DNA of 7,322 nt from Ectothiorhodospiraceae bacterium (GTDB lineage Bacteria > Pseudomonadota > Gammaproteobacteria > Thiohalomonadales > Thiohalomonadaceae): NCBI GenBank assembly GCA_007125455.1, contig SLDE01000208.1, forward strand, positions 1 through 7,322, in the 5' to 3' direction. The translations under genes and the position numbers were made by a program. The stretch's first letter is position 1. Each line of letters begins with the position of its first letter. This document shows positions 1-5,786 of the stretch, one piece after another. Below the pieces are notes generated by a model. The model made no database searches. It was given only the letters and a program-made list of their open reading frames with translations, and was not told the DNA's origin.

Positions 1-74
1 ACTACAACATGGTGGTCGCCGCCATGGAGCAGGATGAAGCCCTGCGCGACAGCATCCTTAACCGCGTCGACTAA
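1..74 (+). CDS. C-terminal end of an unidentified protein (partial)
   Basis: The reading frame from position 3 is open and ends in TAA at 72-74. It gives the last 23 residues of a protein, ending in the hydrophilic, probably helical tail DEALRDSILNRVD. A strong intrinsic terminator begins 27 bases after the stop, which supports this being a real gene end and the last gene of its transcript. The fragment is too short for me to recognise a family, so I assign no function. The alternative, that this is a chance open frame, is less likely because of the terminator placement. Confidence 0.65.
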   Translation, partial: YNMVVAAMEQDEALRDSILNRVD

Positions 75-101
75 CCCCCCTTTTCTGCTTCTCCTCTTCT
101 C

Positions 102-127
102 GGCCGGGCTGCGCCCGGCCTTTTTTT
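102..127 (+). terminator. Rho-independent terminator
   Basis: A perfect 8-bp GC-rich stem (GGCCGGGC at 102-109 pairing with GCCCGGCC at 113-120) closes a 3-base loop. It is followed at once by seven T residues (121-127). This is a textbook intrinsic terminator for transcription on the plus strand, placed just after the partial gene ending at 74. The minus strand has no T run after the stem, so it should act in one direction only. Confidence 0.93.
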
Positions 128-132
128 CCCAT

Positions 133-160
133 TTGTGTATTGCCCAAAACGGGCTATTCT
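133..160 (+). promoter_or_regulatory. Possible weak sigma-70 promoter for the HMA-like gene
   Basis: TTGTGT (133-138) and TATTCT (155-160) are separated by 16 bases. They match the -35 and -10 consensus at 3 and 4 of 6 positions. The site sits just after the terminator and about 50 bases before the start codon of the next gene, where a promoter is expected. A short inverted repeat, GCCC-N5-GGGC (142-154), lies in the spacer and could be part of an operator. It is too short to claim as one. Confidence 0.3.
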
Positions 161-198
161 CAAAGTAGCGGCACGACGACTCCACTGGCATCTCTACC

Positions 199-205
199 AA
201 GGAGG
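199..205 (+). promoter_or_regulatory. Strong ribosome binding site that fixes the start at 212
   Basis: AAGGAGG, a near-perfect anti-16S match, stands six bases before ATG at 212. This selects the 212 start over the in-frame ATG at 140. The 140 start would add a low-complexity leader and would place the start codon inside the promoter region. Confidence 0.85.
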
Positions 206-211
206 CTCACC

Positions 212-430
212 ATGCTTACTACCATGCTACACATTCCCCACCCACTGGATGACGAAACCCACTCGCAGCTCTGTGCCGCCTTCGAGGATCACGAGGCCCA
301 CTGCAGCGACAAGCCATCCACCAAAGCGCAGTTGCTGTTTGTCGATTACGATGAGCAGGTGACCGCACCGGCCCGGCTGGTCGAGATCGCCGCCTCGGCT
401 GGCTATCCGGCACAGGTGGTTGATCTCTGA
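212..430 (+). CDS. Small HMA-like (heavy-metal-associated fold) protein lacking the CxxC site
   Basis: This is a 72-residue cytoplasmic protein with no signal peptide. The predicted order is strand (residues 3-9), helix (14-28), strands (33-50) and helix (52-63), ending in GYPAQVVDL. The second half, with the strand LLFVDYDEQV then a helix then a Gly-Tyr turn, resembles the end of HMA copper-chaperone domains (about 65-75 residues). The defining MxCxxC loop that binds Cu, Zn or Hg is absent. The corresponding region is rich in His and acidic residues (His7, His10, His17, His27, His30), and the only cysteines are Cys21 and Cys31. It may bind metal by other ligands, or be a degenerate domain with a protein-binding role. 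The gene stands alone between a terminator and a convergent operon. The family call rests on fold-like pattern only; the existence of the gene is well supported by its ribosome site. Confidence 0.75.
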   Translation: MLTTMLHIPHPLDDETHSQLCAAFEDHEAHCSDKPSTKAQLLFVDYDEQVTAPARLVEIAASAGYPAQVVDL

Positions 431-433
431 CAA

Positions 434-1303
434 CTAGGGCCGTTGCGCCATCTCGAACTCGCGCACGGCCCTGCCCATATCCACATCGATGCGCTGCAGC
501 CACTGTTCCCACTGGCCCTGATAGCGCTCGAATACTCGGTTATCCACCCCTTCCAGCTCCATGCGCACCAGTGCCGCCGAACGGCTGGCCGCCGCCAGGC
601 CTTGCATGGTTGGCTCTTCCAGGGCGTGGTAGCTGTGCTGCAGCTGTAGCTGCGCCTGCTCCAGTGTCTGGTGATCCTGCGGATCCAAATCCTCGTCCAT
701 CTCCTCCAACGAACGACGGATCGCCTCGGCCAGCCCCTCCAGGCTGTCACGCAGGCTCTCGCCGAAGAACTCTAAACGCTGGTGTGCCTCGCCCTCCCAG
801 CGTCCGGCCAGGGCCTCAAGACGCTGCGAAAACTGGTAAAGATTGGCCGAGATCCCGGCTGTTGCCTGCTCCAATTGCTGCACCAGCTCGCGTCCCATGC
901 CATCCAGATAGCCCAACAGGCGGTTCAGCTTGTCGGCACCCTCCAGCGCATCGGCGGTCAGGCGAAAATCCACCAACCAGCGCCCTTCCTCCTGGCGCAG
1001 GAAGGTGGTAACAGACAGCTCGCCCCCATCGGCCAGCCCGATCTGGGTACTCACCCGCGCCCGCGCTCCCTCGATCACCACCTTGCCGGTGGCCAGTTGT
1101 GCCCCCGTCCAGTCGCGGCCAAAGCCATCGAATAGCGCCCCATCTTCCAGGGTGGAGTAACGCACGAGCGCAGCGCCATCCTCGGCGATCACCCCCTGCC
1201 AAAAGGCCAGCGTGATCTCCTCCGGTGTTTTGGGGGCGCTACAGGCCGCCAGCAGCAGTACGGCCAGCATAACCAGCCCCCGATACACCCTTACTCGAAT
1301 CAT
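434..1303 (-). CDS. Predicted lipoprotein: NTF2-like/DUF4878-like domain plus long C-terminal helical region
   Basis: This is a 289-residue protein with a lipoprotein signal: basic MIRVRVYR, then a hydrophobic core, then the lipobox LAAC with Cys21 as the lipidated residue. Ser at +2 suggests sorting to the outer membrane. Residues about 25-115 (starting TPEEITLAFWQGVIAEDG and ending near GRWLVDF) have the look of small NTF2-like lipoprotein domains such as DUF4878. Residues about 118-289 are almost wholly charged, amphipathic helix (for example ESLRDSLEGLAEAIRRSLEE) and probably form a coiled coil or helical bundle. I know no named family for the whole protein. It follows the transglutaminase gene by 35 bases, so the two are probably co-expressed in the envelope. 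I chose ATG 1303 for its GGGGAG ribosome site and compact signal peptide. A TTG at 1342 that overlaps the upstream stop is the alternative and adds 13 residues. Confidence 0.85.
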   Translation of the reverse strand: MIRVRVYRGLVMLAVLLLAACSAPKTPEEITLAFWQGVIAEDGAALVRYSTLEDGALFDGFGRDWTGAQLATGKVVIEGARARVSTQIGLADGGELSVTTFLRQEEGRWLVDFRLTADALEGADKLNRLLGYLDGMGRELVQQLEQATAGISANLYQFSQRLEALAGRWEGEAHQRLEFFGESLRDSLEGLAEAIRRSLEEMDEDLDPQDHQTLEQAQLQLQHSYHALEEPTMQGLAAASRSAALVRMELEGVDNRVFERYQGQWEQWLQRIDVDMGRAVREFEMAQRP

Positions 1304-1306
1304 CGT

Positions 1307-1315
1307 CTTCTCCCC
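1307..1315 (-). promoter_or_regulatory. Ribosome binding site supporting the 1303 start of the lipoprotein
   Basis: On the minus strand GGGGAGAAG (1315 to 1307) lies just before ATG at 1303, with the GGAGA core five bases away. It favours this start over TTG 1342 and ATG 1333. Those two lack a comparable site and would give an unusually long N-region before the signal peptide core. Confidence 0.6.
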
Positions 1316-1338
1316 AGCGTATTTCCCAAACATCACAG

Positions 1339-3360
1339 TCAACGCCTATGCGGTCGCCACTGGCGCAGCTCCTGCTTCAATTGTGCCACAAGCTGCGCAT
1401 CGGCCCCCTCACGTCCGTACCGGAGGCGATTATACAGCGCGGTGATACGGCGTATCGGCCGCTGTAGATCGGGGCGCATCGCCACCACCCGTGCAGCAAA
1501 ATCACCAGCACCTTCATTGGGGCGACGTTCAAAGCCAATCGCTGCCAGTTTGCGACAGAACTGCTCATAAAGACGCAGGATCGGATCCCTGGGTCGGGGC
1601 TGACGTAGCAGCCAGACGGCCACCACCGCCAGCAGGACAAAAAAGCCCGCCACCATCGCCATGACCATGCCCTGCCAACTCAGCCCATCCACCCCCAACA
1701 TCCGCAATAGCTCCTGCTGACGGTGGCGGTCGAAGCCATGTACCCAGCGATCCCAACGGTGATTGAGGGCGTCCCAGTTGCTACGAAACTGCCAAACCAA
1801 TCGGGTCAGCCAAGCCCCGTCGCTCAGTTGGCGGGCAGGGCCGGTCTCCTCGAAGCGCCCGGAATCGTCCAGCGACTCGATCCGCTCGGGGGGGATCACA
1901 CTGGTGGGGTCGACCCGAACCCAGCCCTGCCCCTGCAGCCACACCTCGGCCCAGGCGTGGGCATGGGACTGGCGTACGATGAGGTAACCACCCGCCGGAT
2001 TCAGCTCCCCCCCTTGGTAACCGGTCACGAGCCGCGCTGGCACCCCCGCAGCGCGCATCAGGGTGACAAAGCTGGCGGCATAGTGTTCGCAAAAGCCGCG
2101 CTGGCTCTCAAAGACAAAGGCATCCACCGGATCCTCACCCAGCAGGGGCGGCTGGCGGGTGTAGTAGAAGGGCTGCTCACGGAACATTGCCAAGGCCGCA
2201 TCCACCACCTGCTCATCATCCAGCCCCTGCTCGCGCCACTGGCTCGCCAAGGCCTGGCTGCGCGGATTGGGCTCACTCGGCAGTTGCAACGCCTCCTCCC
2301 ACAACAATGGCTCATCCGGCTCCAGACGGTAATCCAGGGTGGAGGTCAGTCGGTAACGCTGGCGGCTGCGCAGCTCGCTGGCACTGAGCAACTGCATGTC
2401 CGGGCGGATCCCCACCGGGTCGCTCAATCCCTCGGGCAGTTGCAACGGCAGATCGAGGGCAAACAACCAGTGCCGACGCGACGGTTCCAGGCTGATCTCA
2501 TAGCCCAGCGCCAATCCGTCCACCTCAAAGACAGGGATCTCCCGCTGCGGACGCATACCGATCCGCTCCCAACGGCGTCCATCGGTCTCCCACAACACCG
2601 GACCGCGCCAATAGAGCTGGCTGGCCGCCGGGATCGGCCCGTCGAAATCTACCCGGAAGGCAACCTGCTCGGAATCGGCCAGGTCGGTGATACTGCCCAT
2701 CTCCAGGGAGTCGCTCAGCCCGGTGCGGGCCTGTCCCCCCTCCTCCGGCATTGCCCATAGCGGGTTGTCCAGGCGAGGAAAGAGCACAAACAACAGCAGC
2801 ATCAGCGGCAGGGACTGCAACAGCAGCCCCCCGCCGGTCTTGAGATAGTGACGGCTGTGGCCCAGGCTGCCGCCGGGGTGGTTAAGCGCCACCATCGCCG
2901 AGGTCAGTGCCAGCACCGCCAACAACAAATAGAGCCCCATGTGCATCGACTGATCAAACAGGAAGCTGCTCACCACCATGAAATAGCCCATGAACAAGGC
3001 CACCATGGCATCGCGCAAGCGCTGCAACTCCAGCAGCTTGAAGCTGAGCATCACCGTGAGCAGTGCCACCCCCGGCTCCAGCCCGATGATCGCCCGGTGT
3101 GACCAGGCCACCAGCACCAGCCCGCCCACCGCCAGCAGGTTACGCAGCCACTTTTTCGGCAAGGCCCAGCCGCGATACTCATGCAACAATCGCCAGCCAA
3201 ACACCGCCACACAACCCGCCGACAACCACAAGGGCATACGCGGCAACTGGGGCAACACCACCAACGCCAGCGCCGCCAGTAGCCACAAACGTCCGCTGGC
3301 GGGCAGCGGAGGAGATGTATCCCCGCCGCCCTCTAGCCGCTGTTTTTTACGCCTAAACAC
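1339..3360 (-). CDS. tgpA: TgpA-type membrane transglutaminase-like protein (DUF3488 / transglutaminase core / DUF4129)
   Basis: This is a 673-residue inner-membrane protein, close to the usual TgpA length. Several hydrophobic segments fill residues about 23-195 (the DUF3488 region). A periplasmic part of roughly 375 residues follows, then one membrane segment near 565-585 and a cytoplasmic tail with a DUF4129-like stretch (LRLYEQFCRKLAAIGFER). The transglutaminase core carries an apparent complete triad: Cys424 in GFCEHYA, His468 in HAHAWAEV and Asp484 in RVDPT. It is therefore probably an active thiol enzyme (transglutaminase or peptidase-like). Pseudomonas aeruginosa TgpA is an envelope protein important for growth; its substrate is not known to me. 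The start is GTG at 3360, overlapping the upstream TAG by one base (TAGTG), which implies coupled translation. Relatives often sit beside MoxR ATPase and DUF58 genes, but neither is seen here. The family call is firm; the symbol is by homology only. Confidence 0.93.
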   Translation of the reverse strand: MFRRKKQRLEGGGDTSPPLPASGRLWLLAALALVVLPQLPRMPLWLSAGCVAVFGWRLLHEYRGWALPKKWLRNLLAVGGLVLVAWSHRAIIGLEPGVALLTVMLSFKLLELQRLRDAMVALFMGYFMVVSSFLFDQSMHMGLYLLLAVLALTSAMVALNHPGGSLGHSRHYLKTGGGLLLQSLPLMLLLFVLFPRLDNPLWAMPEEGGQARTGLSDSLEMGSITDLADSEQVAFRVDFDGPIPAASQLYWRGPVLWETDGRRWERIGMRPQREIPVFEVDGLALGYEISLEPSRRHWLFALDLPLQLPEGLSDPVGIRPDMQLLSASELRSRQRYRLTSTLDYRLEPDEPLLWEEALQLPSEPNPRSQALASQWREQGLDDEQVVDAALAMFREQPFYYTRQPPLLGEDPVDAFVFESQRGFCEHYAASFVTLMRAAGVPARLVTGYQGGELNPAGGYLIVRQSHAHAWAEVWLQGQGWVRVDPTSVIPPERIESLDDSGRFEETGPARQLSDGAWLTRLVWQFRSNWDALNHRWDRWVHGFDRHRQQELLRMLGVDGLSWQGMVMAMVAGFFVLLAVVAVWLLRQPRPRDPILRLYEQFCRKLAAIGFERRPNEGAGDFAARVVAMRPDLQRPIRRITALYNRLRYGREGADAQLVAQLKQELRQWRPHRR

Positions 3361-3725
3361 TAACCATCACCACTGTCATCGGTTTTCACATAGGCCTTGG
3401 CATAACTCTCCCCGGCCAGTTCCACCACCTCTACGGTGATCACCTCCACCACCCACTGCTGGGCACCCAGGGCCGCCAACACCGCCTCGCTGAGCATTCG
3501 CCGCTGCTCCGGGCTGCGCCCAGTATGGATGCGACACTGTACATGGACAAATCCACGCCGCTCACCACCCACCAGATAGTGCAGCAGCGGCCAGCCACGC
3601 ACCCGGATATGCCCCTCATCGAACAAGCCGGTCCCGACAACCGCCCGATGCACCGCTACCAGCATCGCCTCCACCTGCAAGGACGAGGCCTGCGCTGCGG
3701 GATACTCAATGATGATATGCGGCAT
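3360..3725 (-). CDS. 5-carboxymethyl-2-hydroxymuconate isomerase-family tautomerase (CHMI)
   Basis: This is a 121-residue protein, close to the 125 or so of the CHMI family in the tautomerase superfamily. It begins MPHIIIEYP. Removal of Met exposes the N-terminal proline that acts as the catalytic base in this superfamily. An Arg at position 40 after Met removal (IRVRG) and the GRSPEQR segment match where the family places its substrate-binding arginines. The classical enzyme (HpcD) isomerises 5-carboxymethyl-2-hydroxymuconate in homoprotocatechuate breakdown. No other gene of that pathway is present here, so the substrate may differ. GGAGG (3732-3736) sits six bases before ATG 3725. The stop overlaps the GTG start of the transglutaminase gene by one base, tying their translation together. 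The family is confident; the substrate is not. Confidence 0.9.
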   Translation of the reverse strand: MPHIIIEYPAAQASSLQVEAMLVAVHRAVVGTGLFDEGHIRVRGWPLLHYLVGGERRGFVHVQCRIHTGRSPEQRRMLSEAVLAALGAQQWVVEVITVEVVELAGESYAKAYVKTDDSGDG

Positions 3726-3869
3726 TGCGCCCCTCCACTGTGATCACCTTCTCGGACACTAATCCCCATGGCCACACTGGTTTGATACCAAGCGACAGGC
3801 ATCCAGGCTCGCATGGGTGTACGGGGATCGGGTATTACGGCTTTGCGATTGCGCAGCACCTGTCTACGC
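3726..3869. other. 144-base intergenic gap with no convincing signal
   Basis: This is the longest non-coding stretch within the minus-strand array. Apart from the tautomerase ribosome site (3732-3736) I see no stem followed by a T run, no clear -35/-10 pair and no RNA gene. It holds one copy of an 11-base direct repeat, CGCAGCACCTG (3852-3862); the other copy (3880-3890) is in the end of the SEC-C gene. Frames open across it on both strands encode nothing recognisable. A weak internal promoter for the tautomerase-transglutaminase-lipoprotein group could lie here but cannot be pointed to. Confidence 0.5.
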
Positions 3870-4871
3870 TCATACCCAACGCAGCACCTGCTCGAGCATT
3901 CTGCTCCTGCACAGGCTGAGATCCGAAAACATCACCAAGGGATCAGCGCTCTTTTCCACCTCCACCAGCCCAAACCACTCGGCAAATCTGCTGAGGGTAC
4001 GCAGGCTATAACAACGCGTCACCTTTTCCTCCGGCTCGAAGTAGGAATTCGTTGAAACCTCATTCAACAGTGCCGGAAAGGCGTCGATATAGGCCTCCTC
4101 ATAAAAACGGACGGGGCGCTGCTCATCTCCATAACGCCACAACAGATAGAGCGTGAACAGGAAAGAGCGCTGGATAAAGGGAAGTTCCTCCTGGCGATCG
4201 GCATAGGCCCAGTTGTATTTGCTGACAAAGGTGCGCAATAAACGTGGGTAGATGGCCACCATCCCAGGCCCCGCCAGCAGCGTCTTGCACTCACGGCTCA
4301 AGATGAACTTGCCGCGATAGGTGTGCAGCAGCCCGGCCAACTCGGCCACCAGGCGCAACCGATGCAGTTCGAAGAAGTCCTCCTCCTTGTTGATCCCGCC
4401 ATACCGGATCTCCTCGGCATAACCCTCCTCACCCAGATACGCATGCACCACCTCACGACACAGCGCACGCGGCAGATTGCCCTTGGCGGTCGGCTTGACG
4501 CCCTGCTCCCCGATCCCCTCGGCCAGCAACTTGAACAACCTGACCACCGGGGCATCGGGCTCAACCGGCAAAACCTCGTTAAACCGCACCAGCTCCGGCG
4601 CATCGAAGGGGCGATCCAGCACCTGCTGCATCTGCGCCGATGACAAACCATGAAACTCCGACAACGGCGCATGATTACGCACCTCCATGAAGCTGCTCAC
4701 CTCCGCCTGCACCGCCTCCAGCGATTCCAGCTCCCTCCCCTCCAGCAGTTGCTGCAGCTCCTGGTTGATCTCCCCGGCAGGGTTGAAGGACTGTTGATCC
4801 GCCTGCAGGCAGCATTGCTTGTACTTTTTGCCACTGCCACAGGGGCAAGGGTCGTTGCGACCGATCTTCAT
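3870..4871 (-). CDS. SEC-C zinc-binding motif protein of unknown function
   Basis: This is a 333-residue soluble protein with a SEC-C motif at its extreme N-terminus: NDPCPCGSGKKYKQCC, with Cys9, Cys11, Cys20 and Cys21 as zinc ligands. SEC-C motifs are best known at the end of SecA, where they bind zinc and SecB or ribosomes, but they occur in many unrelated proteins. The remainder is mostly helical. It has segments FHGLSSAQMQQVLDRPF (residues 73-89) and TAKGNLP (128-134), and a Trp/Tyr-rich stretch near 219-224. These recall a group of conserved bacterial SEC-C proteins of unknown role that I know only from memory. There is no signal peptide, membrane segment or recognisable catalytic motif. 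It starts 25 bases after the DUF429 stop, with AAGAGA six bases before the ATG, so it is probably in the same operon. I do not assign a function. Confidence 0.88.
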   Translation of the reverse strand: MKIGRNDPCPCGSGKKYKQCCLQADQQSFNPAGEINQELQQLLEGRELESLEAVQAEVSSFMEVRNHAPLSEFHGLSSAQMQQVLDRPFDAPELVRFNEVLPVEPDAPVVRLFKLLAEGIGEQGVKPTAKGNLPRALCREVVHAYLGEEGYAEEIRYGGINKEEDFFELHRLRLVAELAGLLHTYRGKFILSRECKTLLAGPGMVAIYPRLLRTFVSKYNWAYADRQEELPFIQRSFLFTLYLLWRYGDEQRPVRFYEEAYIDAFPALLNEVSTNSYFEPEEKVTRCYSLRTLSRFAEWFGLVEVEKSADPLVMFSDLSLCRSRMLEQVLRWV

Positions 4872-4896
4872 GAAAATTCTCTTCTCTGGTCTATCA

Positions 4897-5754
4897 TCAA
4901 AAATCTGCCCTCACAGTTCGACACGACTGTATGAAACCTCCAGGCTGGCGAACAACCGAGCGCGGACACCATATCGCTGCATGCTCATCCCCCAGGGGCA
5001 CCGCCTCCCCTTGCAGATAGAGCCAGCCAACCCATGCCGAGATCACCGCATCCAGGGTGTCCTCGTAGGTCTTTAGGAGCCGTGCGGGACTATCTGCATC
5101 GCTCGGGATGGCAACGGGCAGCGGTCCCAGTTCGCCTTCCAGTCCAGCGGCGATGGCCCGCAGTTCGGCAAGGATCTTGGCCCGCCGCTGGGCGGGGGTG
5201 GCCTCCGGCCAGTACCTGGCTGCACGCGATACCTTGTAGGGTACGCGCTTTTCCCGCTGCAACAAGGCCAGCAGGGCCGGGTGGGGGTAGACCTCCAGCA
5301 GTCGCTCCGGGGTGGCGGGTGCTGTGGCAGTGCTAGCCACCGGATAACCGAGCGACAGACAGGCCGCGCTCAGGCGCTCACCCACTGGTCCTGGCCGACG
5401 GCTGTTGGGGGTGTGCGCCGCACACCAGCGCCCGCCAAACTCACGCGAAACGGCCTGATCCGCCCCGCGACGCCCGGCGATGAGCTGCCTTGATACCGGC
5501 ATATCCACGGCGATCACATCCACCGCCCTTCCCGCCAAACGCTCGCTGGCCGCCAGCAACTCGGCAAGCGGTGCCTCTCCACCGGTCTGGACGGCCTGCC
5601 AATCAATGCCCAGACCATTCGCCTGCGCCAAAAATGCGGCATAACTCGGTGCCGCCACCAGGCACATGGCCCCAGAGGCTGCCGCATCCAACAGCGCTAC
5701 CCCGCTGGGCTGCCCAGTCGTCCACGCCGCATCAATGCCCAGCACCAGTGCCAT
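4897..5754 (-). CDS. DUF429 family protein (predicted RNase H-like fold nuclease)
   Basis: This is a 285-residue cytoplasmic protein with DUF429 hallmarks. The first strand is VLGIDAAW with Asp8. A second acidic strand is VIAVDMPVS with Asp84. Next come an Arg/Asp-rich helix (GRRGADQAVSREFGGRW), LLEVYPHPALL with Glu154, a YK motif at 173-174, and TLDAVISAW with Asp235. The four acidic residues sit as expected for an RNase H-like metal-ion site. Nuclease activity is predicted for the family from its fold, not shown here. The start has GGAGG (5760-5764) five bases before ATG 5754. It lies 32 bases after the helicase stop and 25 before the SEC-C gene, indicating co-transcription. The final 20 residues or so, after WCPR, extend beyond the part I recognise as the domain. 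Confidence 0.88.
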   Translation of the reverse strand: MALVLGIDAAWTTGQPSGVALLDAAASGAMCLVAAPSYAAFLAQANGLGIDWQAVQTGGEAPLAELLAASERLAGRAVDVIAVDMPVSRQLIAGRRGADQAVSREFGGRWCAAHTPNSRRPGPVGERLSAACLSLGYPVASTATAPATPERLLEVYPHPALLALLQREKRVPYKVSRAARYWPEATPAQRRAKILAELRAIAAGLEGELGPLPVAIPSDADSPARLLKTYEDTLDAVISAWVGWLYLQGEAVPLGDEHAAIWCPRSVVRQPGGFIQSCRTVRADF

Positions 5755-5786
5755 TTACACCTCCGCTTCCCAAGCTGACAGCGTCT

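Noticed and set aside
142..154. Inverted repeat GCCC-N5-GGGC as a regulator operator
   Set aside because: Four-base arms occur often by chance in GC-rich DNA, and no MerR- or CueR-like 19-base spacer is present.
140..211. Upstream extension of the HMA-like gene to ATG 140
   Set aside because: No ribosome site stands before it, while AAGGAGG is ideally placed before ATG 212, and the added residues do not extend the domain.
1304..1342. TTG start at 1342 for the lipoprotein, overlapping the upstream stop (TTGA)
   Set aside because: Coupled starts are attractive, but the ribosome site and compact signal peptide at 1303 fit better. It is kept as an alternative in the feature.
1723..2760. Long open frame of 345 codons on the plus strand
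   Set aside because: It lies wholly antisense to the transglutaminase coding sequence, whose motifs are clear. The translation has no recognisable domain, and such shadows are common in GC-rich genes.
3826..3877. Short stems in the gap as a terminator after the SEC-C gene
   Set aside because: The stems are four to six base pairs with bulges or distant arms, and none is followed by a T run on the minus strand.
3656..3919. Small open frames across the 144-base gap on both strands
   Set aside because: They overlap the ends of well-supported genes, have no good ribosome site and encode no recognisable sequence.
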